DNA of 64,000 nucleotides. Origin: JACZYA01 sp965247455 (lineage in GTDB: Bacteria > Acidobacteriota > Terriglobia > Acidiferrales > 2-02-FULL-67-57). The DNA lies in contig CBDFHE010000018.1 in NCBI GenBank assembly GCA_965247455.1, positions 310,001-374,000 of the forward strand, in the 5' to 3' direction. Made by a program: the position numbers and the translations under genes. How positions within the stretch are numbered: the stretch's first letter is position 1; each line of letters begins with the position of its first letter. The notes under the pieces were generated by a model. It did not search any database, was not told the DNA's origin, and was given only the letters and a program-made list of their open reading frames with translations. This document shows, piece after piece, positions 6,989-15,835 of the stretch.

Positions 6989-9600
6989 TATCCTAACTCC
7001 ACAACTTCCAACTCTCGATTCGTGGTAACCGCAATCCACGTATTGCTTAATAAAGACTTCCACTGTACCTTGTAGGTATGGGACCCCGCTGACGGCGCTA
7101 GATCGATGTGTGTCAGCGCCGCGTGATAATAATAATACCTGGCCGCCACGGTGAACTTGGCTATGATCCCTACCTGAGAGCTGCCTCGCAAGATTCGCAG
7201 CTCCAGCTCCCGCTGGGCGCCGCTGTTGTGCTGAAACGTTCCGTGGAAAACAACGAGCACGTCGTTTCCCTTTGTGGTAAGGGTTTTCGTCATGTCGGTA
7301 AGGTCAACAAACGAGCTGCTGGTCGTCGAGGGGCCGGACGTGACCCCGTCAGCGCGCTCCACGTTCTTCAACTTTAGGTTGCCGCTTGAGTCCACGGCGT
7401 CGTCTCGTGCGGTACTAGACGCCCAGATACGGTCAACCGTTTCGGTCTTAAGTTTAGCGATGGCAACGATGCCGCCCGCGATAGAGGCCTCTTCCACCTT
7501 GTCCGTCTTCACGACGCCCGTCGTGGCCGTCAACCCGGACACCGCCCGGTCGTGGGCGTCGCCGAGCTGGGTGACGGTCTGGAGCGTGGTGCCGGTGCCG
7601 AGTTTGTTCAGCGCGTCGAGCGCGCTGAAGCCACGCGTGCCGCCAGTTCGCTCGTTGAGCGTTACTCGCGCAAAGGTCGCCCCGTCAGCGTCGATCCTAT
7701 CGGCGGTGAGCAAATTTCCAATGTCGCTTAGACCTGCCAGGATCGCGTCGAGAAAGATGCCGCCGCCTGGGATGCGAGGAATATCAATCGCGGAGATCGG
7801 AAAGAACGTCACGTTGAACTGGTCAAAGTAGGCCGTCGTGACGACTGTGATCGTTATCACCGAAGACTCGACCCGCGCGAAGAACGTGCCCGCCGGGGCG
7901 TGGGCCACCAGCCGAGAGAGCGCGTACGTCGAGGACGTAACCACGTTTCCCGTGGTCGTAGAAATCTCCACCTTGCTCGCGTCGAGCCAGCTAATTCTCA
8001 CCGCTGGCGAGCCGTCCCCCGCCGTGCGCTTGACGAAGCAGCTCACCCGCAAGATGTCGTTGGGCGAGATCGGAATGGTGACCGAATTTCGCAATGCGGC
8101 GTTCGTCGAGCCGACGAACTTTCCAACCCAGTTGCCGTCATAAGCGTTGGCCGGATCATTCTCAATCGTAAAGCCCGTCCCCTTCGTCCAGTCCCGGTCG
8201 CCCGAACCGAAGCTCGGATTCTTTAGAAGAATCTGTCCGCCGCCAAGAATCAGATCATTGTCAATCTCACCATCATTGCCGGGCAGAGGGCCTCCAGAAG
8301 CGCCTTCGTCGCTGTCGGAAATCCCAGCACGGCTGCGCAAGCCGACCGTCAAGACGCGCAGAGTGCCGTCGGTGGTGGTGGTCTGTGCCCCGCCCTGCTC
8401 AAAGCGTAGCTGCTGATTGACTACCGCCCCGGTGTCTTGCCGCACAAAGGCGCGTAGGGTGAGGAGGGAACCGTTCTGGCTGGGTGCGCCGGTATCGTCC
8501 CGGACGTACAGGTAGAAAAGCTCTGCGCGGGCGTAGGCGTACCCGTCGGCGCCGGTCGGGAGGGCTACGGTGCTTCCGTGCGCCTGGCTGGTCACGAAGA
8601 ACTCCGGGCGCAGGGAAGCAAACTTGGCGTTCTGGTTGAGTGCCGGAGCGTCCGTATCGTCCAGCTTCTTGCCGGCGGAAAACTCGCTCTCGGCAATGTC
8701 TGTGAAGCTGACGGTGCCGCTCACGGTCAAACCGGATCGGAAGCAGTACGCCAACACGTGAATCTTGCCGTCGGTTGTCACCTGGTCGGTGGAGGCGCCC
8801 AGGCGGTAGGTGACTTCCGTCGAAACCACGCCGGTGGTCGCATTCACCGACGCTTTGAGCCGGCTGATGGTCTTTCCATCTGAGGGTGTGGTGCTTCCCG
8901 AGGCCGCGGGCGACCAGCGCCAGGAAAACATGAAGCTGATTTCCGTGTAGGCGTAGGTGTAGCCGTCAAGCGGGCTCACGGGCAGGGGTACAGTCTGCCC
9001 GTTGGTGAATTCGCCCAGGTCGAAAACTTCAGCCTGCACCACGGACCGCTTAGCGTTGCGGCTCATTCCCTGGGCACGGGATTCCTTCCACACGCTGTCG
9101 AGGTCAAACTCGGTATCGGCTTGGTCAAGCCAGGCTGGCGCGGCCGTCATCGAGAGGATGCCCTTGCCGCGAATGGCAATCGTCTCGACATTCAGCTTGC
9201 CATCTTCGGTTGCCTCAGTAGCCCCACCCTGAACGTGATAGACGGTTTTGATGTGGACCAGGCCGGGATTGGTGTCGCCTATCTGCTCAATGCGGGTGTC
9301 GAAAAATAGAATCGTTCCGCCAGCGCTGGTCTTTCCATCTTCTGGGTTGGCTGAGATTCTGTAGCTCCACTGGTAGAGCAGCTCGTCGCGGCTGTACTTG
9401 TAACCGTCCACCGGAGAAACCGGCAGCGGCACCGTCTCGCCCTCGACGTGGGTGGTGTAGAAAAACTCAGGGCGGACGGTGCCAAACTTTGTGTTCCCGA
9501 GAATGGCGGCCACATGATGGCCGAGGGAAAACTTGTTCTGCGCTAGGGCGGCGTCCGGCAGGTCAGAGAAGCCGGGAATTTTGATGAGAGTGAAAGCCAT
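6988..9600 (-). CDS. Large tail fibre / receptor-binding protein with internal repeats
   Basis: 870 residues. The first half carries three diverged copies of a domain of about 140 residues (about 10-150, 160-303, 305-428). Each has a core like LRPEFF..., TVPLPVSPVDGY and a strand containing DGK. Residues about 455-610 resemble a carbohydrate-binding jelly roll (NPSFGSGDRDWTKG, with WVGKFVGSTN and AYFDQFNV). The C-terminal 250 residues look like trimeric fibre and a beta-rich head. It follows the tail-tip genes, so a host-binding role is likely. Confidence 0.75.
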   Translation of the reverse strand: MAFTLIKIPGFSDLPDAALAQNKFSLGHHVAAILGNTKFGTVRPEFFYTTHVEGETVPLPVSPVDGYKYSRDELLYQWSYRISANPEDGKTSAGGTILFFDTRIEQIGDTNPGLVHIKTVYHVQGGATEATEDGKLNVETIAIRGKGILSMTAAPAWLDQADTEFDLDSVWKESRAQGMSRNAKRSVVQAEVFDLGEFTNGQTVPLPVSPLDGYTYAYTEISFMFSWRWSPAASGSTTPSDGKTISRLKASVNATTGVVSTEVTYRLGASTDQVTTDGKIHVLAYCFRSGLTVSGTVSFTDIAESEFSAGKKLDDTDAPALNQNAKFASLRPEFFVTSQAHGSTVALPTGADGYAYARAELFYLYVRDDTGAPSQNGSLLTLRAFVRQDTGAVVNQQLRFEQGGAQTTTTDGTLRVLTVGLRSRAGISDSDEGASGGPLPGNDGEIDNDLILGGGQILLKNPSFGSGDRDWTKGTGFTIENDPANAYDGNWVGKFVGSTNAALRNSVTIPISPNDILRVSCFVKRTAGDGSPAVRISWLDASKVEISTTTGNVVTSSTYALSRLVAHAPAGTFFARVESSVITITVVTTAYFDQFNVTFFPISAIDIPRIPGGGIFLDAILAGLSDIGNLLTADRIDADGATFARVTLNERTGGTRGFSALDALNKLGTGTTLQTVTQLGDAHDRAVSGLTATTGVVKTDKVEEASIAGGIVAIAKLKTETVDRIWASSTARDDAVDSSGNLKLKNVERADGVTSGPSTTSSSFVDLTDMTKTLTTKGNDVLVVFHGTFQHNSGAQRELELRILRGSSQVGIIAKFTVAARYYYYHAALTHIDLAPSAGSHTYKVQWKSLLSNTWIAVTTNRELEVVELG

Positions 9601-9603
9601 CGG

Positions 9604-10971
9604 TTAACCCAGAACATGCCCCTCGGTTGAATCTGACTGCTGCCCGGTGCCGGCCGCAGAGACGAACATGTAGTCGAGCCGGTCCTGCGCCGAGGCGGTG
9701 GGCCATTCGTTGACCGTATTGGGCGCGATCTTGGCGACACCGCCGGCAACCCCGACTCCCCCGGATGCGGCCTTGACACCCTCCGCGTCAATCAGGGTCA
9801 GGCGCACCCGGCCGCGCTTGTAGTCGCGCGTGAGCGCCAAGACCTCAAAGAGCCGGTCGGTGACGCCCAGAGAGCCAGCCTGCCGATCGGGGATGAGGGG
9901 ATGAGTGACTTTGACAAAATCTCCCTCCTCCAGCAGGACTGCATCCCACATGGCGTCTGCCTGGATGCGGAGATTTTTGTCACCGTAGCGGTTGAAGATG
10001 GCCGGGGCCACGAAAGAAGAAATGATGGCGGCTTGCAGGTTGGAGCGCATGCCTTTGGAGTCGATGCCGTGCGTCCCCACCATGCCGTACTTGGTTATTG
10101 ACGATTGCAACTGCTCCACGTTTTCCGACTTGCCTTGGTCGAAGCGATGCTTGACCGCATTGATGAGCTCCGCCTGCTCGGGCGTTGGCAGCACGATCAG
10201 GTTTTGGTCGGTGAAGGTGAAGGATGAGGTCACAGTGCCAGGGAGCGGGAAGAAGAAGCGCACGGTGAATTTTCCCAGATTGTTGATGCGGCTGTAGCCG
10301 CCCAACGGCATCATGATTTCCCGCTCGATGAACTGCTTGCCCTCTGTGGAGCTGGTTAGCACAAAGCGAAACTCCACTCCGGCGAACACGTCATCGCGGT
10401 AGGCGTCTATGGTGGTGGAATCCACCTCCGCCGCCGGCAGGCCAATCTCCGTCAGCAGAATGTCTTTCAAGATGTTCAACGGATGACCTTGAATGGTGCG
10501 CGGATTGTTGCTGCTGATGGGCTGGGTGGTATCGTCACCCACGGTGTAGATTGGCTTTTTGGTTTTCCGGTGGGTGTCTTTGCAAACGATGGCATAGGCA
10601 GTGTTCTTTTGAATCGACTCCACACGGTCAACCTTGCCGGTGAACAGGGCCACGTAGTCGCCGACCGCCATGCCGGGAAACCCATGCTTGAGCACAACGT
10701 CGGCGCCCTCGAACTGGAAGCTGGTAAAGTCTGCGGTGATGGCGTTGCCGGCATCCACCACCTCAGCCACAAGGTCGCCGAGAGAACTGCTGCCGCGCAG
10801 ATCGTTGACGGAAACACGGTGGGGCCGAATTTGGGCAATCCAGGGATCAACTCCAACCCCTTCATTCAGATTGGTCAGTGTTCGGGCATAGCTGTTGATC
10901 TCGAGGCGATAGACCGGCTGCTTGACCAGCTTGGCATTCTCGGTGTTGAAGGCTGCGCTGGCAGAGATCAC
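9604..10971 (-). CDS. Siphovirus tail-tip (hub-like) protein
   Basis: 455 residues. Its position directly after the distal tail protein, together with motifs such as YRLEINSYARTLTNLN, VGDYVALFTGKVDRVES and LFEVLALTRDYKRGRVRLTLID, suggests a baseplate-hub or tail-associated structural protein; the C-terminal strand resembles the end of gp27-like hub domains. Its ATG overlaps the preceding stop (ATGA). The gene is intact, and the fibre gene starts three bases after its stop. Confidence 0.65.
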   Translation of the reverse strand: MISASAAFNTENAKLVKQPVYRLEINSYARTLTNLNEGVGVDPWIAQIRPHRVSVNDLRGSSSLGDLVAEVVDAGNAITADFTSFQFEGADVVLKHGFPGMAVGDYVALFTGKVDRVESIQKNTAYAIVCKDTHRKTKKPIYTVGDDTTQPISSNNPRTIQGHPLNILKDILLTEIGLPAAEVDSTTIDAYRDDVFAGVEFRFVLTSSTEGKQFIEREIMMPLGGYSRINNLGKFTVRFFFPLPGTVTSSFTFTDQNLIVLPTPEQAELINAVKHRFDQGKSENVEQLQSSITKYGMVGTHGIDSKGMRSNLQAAIISSFVAPAIFNRYGDKNLRIQADAMWDAVLLEEGDFVKVTHPLIPDRQAGSLGVTDRLFEVLALTRDYKRGRVRLTLIDAEGVKAASGGVGVAGGVAKIAPNTVNEWPTASAQDRLDYMFVSAAGTGQQSDSTEGHVLG

Positions 10972-11381
10972 GGTATCTTCTTCCGGGCAAGAATCGTGAA
11001 CTTGTAGATGGCTTTCTGGGTGGGCAGATTATGAGACCAGGTGGGGTTCCAATCTGTGTCGGTCAAAATGAAAATTCCAAACGGGCTACCGTCATTGGCA
11101 TCCTTGAAGTAGTCCCAGGGCGTACCCTTCAAGGCCTCATCAAAGAAGGACCCCCAGGCCGTCAAGATGGCCTCGCTGCCGGCGGCGACGGTGGGGACGA
11201 ATCCAATCTCCAGGCGCAAAAGGTTTTCAATCCGCTCCAGCATGGATTGCTGCACGCCGGCAGTGGAGATGCTGTCGGTGCGCTCGGCACGCTTGCGCTG
11301 CGGGCTGAACCGGAGCGGCTGCCAGGGAAACAAGATGGTGGTGCCGCCGCCGCTGGGATAGACGATTTTAGGCGCTGCCAT
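10968..11381 (-). CDS. Distal tail-like / tail-tip protein
   Basis: 137 residues. A N-terminal strand (KIVYPSGGGTTILFPWQPLRF) is followed by a segment on tail-hub symmetry proteins (ERIENLLRLEIGF) and a C-terminal beta segment ending TILARKKIP. It lies between the tape measure and the hub-like gene, where siphoviruses place their distal tail protein. Its first 14 bases overlap the end of the HNH gene inserted in front of it. The assignment is mainly by order. Confidence 0.5.
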   Translation of the reverse strand: MAAPKIVYPSGGGTTILFPWQPLRFSPQRKRAERTDSISTAGVQQSMLERIENLLRLEIGFVPTVAAGSEAILTAWGSFFDEALKGTPWDYFKDANDGSPFGIFILTDTDWNPTWSHNLPTQKAIYKFTILARKKIP

Positions 11382-11859
11382 TTTCTCTCCAGCCTTTTCC
11401 GCGAATGATCCAGCTAATGTTGCTCTGCGGCACGTTGAACTCTTGCGCCAATTGGACTTGTGTCACAGTTTTTGCGGCATATGGGCGTCGAATCTCTTTA
11501 ACCTGAATCGCGGTTAACTTTGCATGATGATGACATTCTCCTTTCGGCATCCTTCCCTTCTCAGCAGCGTCACGGTGGTTTTCCGCATTTGTTCCGACAA
11601 ACAAATGGGCTGGATTAACGCAGGATGGAACATCACATCGGTGACAGACTGATAATCCTTGCCTGATCGGTCCTACAAACAACCGGTAGGCGACCCGGTG
11701 AGCTCGTCGGGTTCTTCGAGTTCCATCTGTGGCACTGCCTACATGAAAAAAGCCGTATCCACTGGGAAATTTCCCTCCGCTCCAAAGCCAGCAGGTTTCG
11801 GTTTTTTCTACTTTTGCTAAAAACCGAGTTTTGACATCTTGCGTTTTTGGACTCATCAA
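11368..11859 (-). CDS. HNH homing endonuclease inserted between tail genes
   Basis: 163 residues. The HNH_3 core is clear: RRAHRVAYRLF, then SVCHRCDVPSCVNPAHLF followed by GTNAENHRDAAEKGR. The C-terminal helix-turn-helix (VTQVQLAQEFNVPQSNISWI) would give DNA specificity. It sits exactly between the tape-measure stop (11875) and the distal tail gene and slightly overlaps the latter, typical of a free-standing homing nuclease within a phage structural operon. Ends with GKGWRENGSA. Confidence 0.9.
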   Translation of the reverse strand: MMSPKTQDVKTRFLAKVEKTETCWLWSGGKFPSGYGFFHVGSATDGTRRTRRAHRVAYRLFVGPIRQGLSVCHRCDVPSCVNPAHLFVGTNAENHRDAAEKGRMPKGECHHHAKLTAIQVKEIRRPYAAKTVTQVQLAQEFNVPQSNISWIIRGKGWRENGSA

Positions 11860-11874
11860 TTCATTCCACGCTAT

Positions 11875-13821
11875 TCAGCGTATGTCGTCTGCTATCAGGA
11901 ACGCATCGTTGAACTGCACTCGGCGGCTGATTTTTTCAATCACCTCATCGAGTCTGTCCCCCGAAATCAGCCCCTCGATGTGGAAATGGTTGACGGTTTG
12001 CGGCTGGCCACTTCCGCCTGCGGGTTCAAACTCCTCCGCCGCCCGCAAGGCCGTCTGCGCGCCCCGAAAAACGTCATTGGGAAGAATCTCGCCGGCCACG
12101 TCGGGCACGAACAGCTCCGGGCCGCGCTCGCCCACCAGCACTGGTTCCCCCACCAAGGCCCTACCGCCTGCTTGCAATCCTTCTACTGGGCCGCCCTTGG
12201 AGAATCCCGGGATCCCGAAAAATCCCAATGCTTTGAGGATCAGCGATTTGATGATCATCTTGGCGAGCTCTTTGATGATACCCTGCAAAATCTTGGTCAG
12301 GTTCTTGCCGCCGCTGATGGCGTCGTCGAACGTGCGCTCGAATCCCGACTCCACCAGCTTCCCTGCGTCTTTCAGCTCAATGAGTTTTGGTGCGAGAGGT
12401 TCTAGGCTGTTCCCCGCACCTTGGCCAGCGATTCCAAGCTCATCAAGGCCCACGCTGGCTAGGCCGAGAATTCTCGCTAGGGAATCCATCTCCTCCTTAA
12501 GCATGACGACAGGCGCGTTCAGTTCTTCGATTTTGGTCTTGCTGGTGGTGACCTTTTCCTCGAAATCTTTGAAAATCTCTAGTGTGTTTTTCAGGGAGAT
12601 CGCCAATTTGGTATCAGCAGCAGTGGCACCTTCCAAAGCGAACTGTCTTCGCAACAAAGACAGCTCGCTCAAGTTGAAGGTTTCAATCTCCTCTTGCAGC
12701 TTGTCTATGATTTTCTGCACTCCGTTTGTGAAGGTAGAAAGACCGCCGCCTGTACCGCCTCCTCCGGCGGTTTCAGCCGCCTCGCCCACTTTTTTTAACC
12801 CCTCAGACAACGTGACAAGTTGAATGGCACCCTGCTCGGCAATTTTCTCCATCTCAATTCGAGCTTGCTCGAGAACACCCGTAACTCCCGCCAGCGTTCC
12901 GGTGAATGGTGCCCTCAGCAATTCCAGGAACGCTTGGACTGGCGTCCCTAAACCGATAAACGCGATTTGCGCTGTGGTGTTGGCAGCACTGGCAAAAATA
13001 GCGATTTCCTTGAAAGCTGATGCGATCCCTTCTGCGAGTTTCTTCGCGCCCGCGCCTTTTTTGGCGAAATCAACCGCAGACTCTGTCAGAAGCCCGAGCT
13101 GTGGGAGGAGTTCGGCGGCGACAGTGATTGCCACTCCGGTCAGGGCGCCCTGGAGTTTGTCCAGGTTGTCGTTGAACTGTTCCGCTGCGAGAGCAGTTTC
13201 CGTGTCCATGATCAGGCCCAGGTCGGCGGCTTCCTCTTTCATCTTGCGGATGCCTTCCGCGCCCTGGTTCAGGAAGGGAATGAGAGAGACGCCCTGGTTG
13301 CTGAAGATGTCGGTCGCCAGCGCCGCCTTGAGCGTCCCATCTTCCATCACTGAGAAAGCGTCTGACACTTCGAGCAAGAGCTGTTCCGTCCCTTTCAGCT
13401 TGCCATCGTTGCCCCGCAGGGTGATGCCGAGCTTGTCAAAAGCCTGGCGATAGCTCAGGACGCCGCGGTCGCCCTCTTTGGCGCGCCGCGCCAGGTTCAC
13501 CATGCGAGCCGAGAGATTTTCCAAATCCACGCCGGATTGGCCGGCAGCAAAGCTCAGCCCGGAGAGTGATTCGACTGCGATGCCGGTCTTTTGCGAGAGT
13601 TTGGAGAGGTTGTCGGCAGAGTCGATGGACTTCTTCACCATCACCGCCAGCCCGGCGGCGGCAGCCGCGCCCATCGCTGCAAAGGCGACGCCGATCTTCT
13701 TCAGGTTGGCGGTGACACTCTGGGAGAACTTTCGGGTTTTGCGCTTGGACTTGTCGAGGCCGGCTTCAAATGAAGCCGTGCGGGCGAGCAGGTCAACGAA
13801 AAGGCGACCGACGCGGGCCAT
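11875..13821 (-). CDS. Tail tape measure protein
   Basis: 648 residues. The N-terminus RVGRLFVDLLARTASFEAGL and the Ala-rich membrane-spanning stretch (GVAFAAMGAAAAAGLAVMV, about 47-65) are typical, followed by SADNLSKLSQKTGIAVESLS as in phage tail tape measure domains. The rest is long helical, with a C-terminal segment (IKSLILKALGFFGIPGFSKG) that may aid DNA entry. Length sets tail length; at roughly 0.15 nm per residue a tail near 95-100 nm would be expected. The gene follows the G/GT chaperone genes, as in lambda-like siphoviruses. Confidence 0.93.
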   Translation of the reverse strand: MARVGRLFVDLLARTASFEAGLDKSKRKTRKFSQSVTANLKKIGVAFAAMGAAAAAGLAVMVKKSIDSADNLSKLSQKTGIAVESLSGLSFAAGQSGVDLENLSARMVNLARRAKEGDRGVLSYRQAFDKLGITLRGNDGKLKGTEQLLLEVSDAFSVMEDGTLKAALATDIFSNQGVSLIPFLNQGAEGIRKMKEEAADLGLIMDTETALAAEQFNDNLDKLQGALTGVAITVAAELLPQLGLLTESAVDFAKKGAGAKKLAEGIASAFKEIAIFASAANTTAQIAFIGLGTPVQAFLELLRAPFTGTLAGVTGVLEQARIEMEKIAEQGAIQLVTLSEGLKKVGEAAETAGGGGTGGGLSTFTNGVQKIIDKLQEEIETFNLSELSLLRRQFALEGATAADTKLAISLKNTLEIFKDFEEKVTTSKTKIEELNAPVVMLKEEMDSLARILGLASVGLDELGIAGQGAGNSLEPLAPKLIELKDAGKLVESGFERTFDDAISGGKNLTKILQGIIKELAKMIIKSLILKALGFFGIPGFSKGGPVEGLQAGGRALVGEPVLVGERGPELFVPDVAGEILPNDVFRGAQTALRAAEEFEPAGGSGQPQTVNHFHIEGLISGDRLDEVIEKISRRVQFNDAFLIADDIR

Positions 13822-13822
13822 G

Positions 13823-14472
13823 TTACTTGCTGGTGCCTCCTAGCCGCTGATGAAGCTGTTGGATGATGGCGAAGTTTTCTTCCGGCGTTTTAGCTTGGAT
13901 GGGCATGGGGCTGAGCATGAAGCGCCGCCAGGAGTAGCGTTGCTCTCCTTTGACTCGGCTACGGTTGGCGATCACGGAGCAGAGAAGCGCGAACCGCATG
14001 TCCATCTTTCGCTCGGCCTGCAGTTTCCGCTCTTGCAGGGCATGGAATTGTCGCGGGGTCAGCCGCCAGACTTCCTCGGCGCTCAGCCCTAGGTCGTATC
14101 GGGCGAACGCTCCAAAGTCGTCCCATTTTTTGGCTGTGACGGCTGACCCGGAGCGGGGTTGTGCATAACCTCCAGCGACTCTACAATCTTGGTCAGCAGC
14201 TCGGACACCTTGGTTCGCACCATTGTCAGGTCTGAGAACTGCATCATGCGGCCAACGTCGTAGAGGGTCAGTTCAGGTTCTTCCGCGACCAGGCAGGCCC
14301 AAAGCAGCAGTCGTTGCTTGGCTGGTGTCATGGCATCAAAAAATTTTTCGGTGTAGAATTTTGTTCCGACCTGCTGCTCCATGGCGCAGATGGCGTTGTA
14401 GTCGAAAATCAGGGTGTGTTCTTTTCCACCCAGTGTGATTTTGATGCCTTGCTCTTGTCCATTTGCTTTCAT
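13823..14472 (-). CDS. Tail assembly chaperone GT, -1 frameshift fusion
   Basis: The upstream protein (start 14472) reaches the codons CCA-AAA-AAT, where the heptamer A-AAA-AAT (14131-14125) allows a -1 slip. After slippage reading continues AAA-TGG-GAC... through WDDFGAFARYDLGLSAEEVW and LTPRQFHALQERK to the stop at 13823, with no stop codon in between. This gives a G-T fusion of about 216 residues. In siphoviruses G and GT recruit tape measure and tail tube during assembly. The T part has no own ribosome site before the ATG at 14005, supporting expression by frameshift. Confidence 0.85.
14089..14472 (-). CDS. Tail assembly chaperone G (unshifted product)
   Basis: 127 residues; starts MKANGQEQGIKITLGGKEH and contains the helical region EQQVGTKFYTEKFFDAM and LLLWACLVAEEP, typical of phage tail chaperones encoded between the tail tube and the tape measure. 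The zero-frame product ends with ERSPDTT 36 nt after the slippery site. It is expected to be much more abundant than the GT fusion. Preceded by a 142-bp spacer with hairpins. Confidence 0.85.
   Translation of the reverse strand: MKANGQEQGIKITLGGKEHTLIFDYNAICAMEQQVGTKFYTEKFFDAMTPAKQRLLLWACLVAEEPELTLYDVGRMMQFSDLTMVRTKVSELLTKIVESLEVMHNPAPGQPSQPKNGTTLERSPDTT
14125..14131 (-). promoter_or_regulatory. Programmed -1 ribosomal frameshift site A AAA AAT
   Basis: On the minus strand the sequence C-CCA-AAA-AAT-GGG places the heptamer A AAA AAT in the correct zero-frame phase (X XXY YYZ). It lies 36 nt before the zero-frame stop of chaperone G, and the -1 frame is open from here to 13823. Confidence 0.85.
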
Positions 14473-14614
14473 CTTTTCTCCTTGCCTGCCTACCGCAGGC
14501 AGGCTTTCGCTCGACCGGGGGCGACGGCTTCAGGTAACCGCCGCCTGAATCCCCCGGTCAAGCTTTCTCAGCGTTGGGGCATTCCTCTTGTTCGCCCGAA
14601 GCGAACAAACTCGC
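14473..14614 (-). other. Intergenic hairpins between tail tube and chaperone genes
   Basis: The 142-bp spacer holds three inverted repeats: TTGTTCGC/GCGAACAA with a CCGAA loop (14588-14608), a GACCGGGGG...CCCCCGGTC pair (about 14515-14564), and the interspersed palindrome at 14484-14504. None has a T-run, so they may stabilise the abundant tail-tube message or attenuate downstream expression rather than act as full terminators. Confidence 0.45.
14484..14504. repeat. Interspersed palindrome CCTGCCTACCGCAGGCAGG
   Basis: One of about eight copies of a short palindrome seen in both prophage and host DNA in this window. Here it lies directly before the tail chaperone gene. Confidence 0.7.
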
Positions 14615-15040
14615 CTACGTCAGCGTGGGCTTGCCGGTGACCTTCAAACTGAAGGCATAGGTCATCTTGTCATCGATCGGATAGCTCGCCTCAAACTGGG
14701 TAACGTAGGCCGCGAACGACCACTTCTTCGAGCCGCCTTTGAGCGGGACGAGCAGCTCAAAATTCCGCAGGGTGCCGTTCTGGTGGTCGGTGAGGAGATT
14801 GGTCTGGGTGGTGTCCATGATCAGGTTGCCTTCGCCGCTGACTTCACCACCGTCTGCAAGCGAAGGAAGGAATTCCCGGTAGCCGTCGGGGGATTCGTGA
14901 TTGGTCGCGTCCACGGTTTCCCGGGTCAGCGGGGGGCCAGCCAGGCTGATGTTCTCCAAGATGGTGGTGAAAGTCTCGGGGCCGACGCCGTCGCCCGCCT
15001 TGAGCAGGGTGCCAAATCCAGTTGCTGCTTGTGTCGCCAT
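14615..15040 (-). CDS. Major tail tube protein
   Basis: 141 residues: N-terminus TGFGTLLKAGDGVGPETFTT, conserved LTRETVDATNHESPDGYREF, and a C-terminal SFSLKVTG-like segment (AFSLKVTGKPTLT). This pattern is characteristic of siphovirus tail tube subunits of the phage_tail/TTP family. Its position directly upstream of the G/GT chaperone fits. Expected to stack as hexameric rings around the tape measure. Confidence 0.9.
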   Translation of the reverse strand: MATQAATGFGTLLKAGDGVGPETFTTILENISLAGPPLTRETVDATNHESPDGYREFLPSLADGGEVSGEGNLIMDTTQTNLLTDHQNGTLRNFELLVPLKGGSKKWSFAAYVTQFEASYPIDDKMTYAFSLKVTGKPTLT

Positions 15041-15061
15041 CGTCTCTTACCTCCTCGGTAG

Positions 15062-15427
15062 CTAAACTTCCGGCATCTTCAACACCGCAAACTTGAGGTT
15101 TGCGTTGCCGGGATTGAGGTGAAATTTCCGGTCGGACTGAATCCAGCCAGTTAGCGCCCCCAGCCAAAAGGCTGCATATTCGCCAGCTCCGAGTGAGTAG
15201 GCCGTGATGTCTGCACTGCGCTTGAAGGGGTCGGCTGCGCTGACCAGCGTGAACGTTTGCGCTCCCACATCATCGTTCCGTACCAGCAGAAGCTCTTTGC
15301 CGGTAGCGGCGATCTCGTTGTTGTTGGTCGCATCTCCGGCTTCCCAGGTGATGTCCAGGGCTTCAGCGGCTACGCTGCCGGGATAAGGGCCTTTCGGCGT
15401 TTGGATCGTCAAAGGTGTTCTTGCCAT
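15062..15427 (-). CDS. Phage structural protein upstream of the tail tube
   Basis: 121 residues, beginning MARTPLTIQTPKGPYPG and ending FAVLKMPEV, predicted mostly beta. Similar small proteins, sometimes annotated as minor head or tail structural proteins, occur between tail terminator and tail tube genes in HK97-like phages. No motif identifies a specific role. Confidence 0.65.
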   Translation of the reverse strand: MARTPLTIQTPKGPYPGSVAAEALDITWEAGDATNNNEIAATGKELLLVRNDDVGAQTFTLVSAADPFKRSADITAYSLGAGEYAAFWLGALTGWIQSDRKFHLNPGNANLKFAVLKMPEV

Positions 15428-15442
15428 GTCTGCAAACCTCCT

Positions 15443-15835
15443 TTAGAGTTCGCTGTACCAAACCTCCATATCGAGAGCGACGCGGGCCAGATCACGGGGG
15501 TCGTTCTCTCGGTCGTGGCTTTCGTTGCGAATGAACATTCCATCGATTTGATCTGCGCCGACCAAGCCTTTGAAGCCGGAGAGGGCATCCCGCACCGTGT
15601 TGGCGACCAGCTTGGCGCCGCGTCCAGTCGTGTCCCAGCAGGTGACCTCAAAGTTCAAATTCTCCAGGCCACTGGGCCCATCATGGGTGTAGTCCCGCGC
15701 ACCGGAGAAGCGGCTGAAGCTGATGGCCGGCATCTGCTCGTCTTGTTTCAATCGGAGGGCGCGGACGCGCGTACCCACCAGCCCGCTCACGCCGGGGTCG
15801 CCGGTCAACTTGGTGTAGATGGCATCTTCGATCAT
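15443..15835 (-). CDS. Tail terminator/completion protein (DUF3168-like)
   Basis: 130 residues. The N-terminal MIEDAIYTKLTGDPGVSGLV and the segment QMPAISFSRFSGARDYTHDG with ending ARVALDMEVWYSEL match the DUF3168/gpU-like tail completion family, which caps the tail tube. Its ATG overlaps the stop of the upstream gp10-like gene by four bases. Confidence 0.8.
   Translation of the reverse strand: MIEDAIYTKLTGDPGVSGLVGTRVRALRLKQDEQMPAISFSRFSGARDYTHDGPSGLENLNFEVTCWDTTGRGAKLVANTVRDALSGFKGLVGADQIDGMFIRNESHDRENDPRDLARVALDMEVWYSEL

Noticed and set aside
6988..9600. Diversity-generating retroelement targeting the tail fibre
   Set aside because: No reverse transcriptase gene or variable-repeat/template pair is present in the window.
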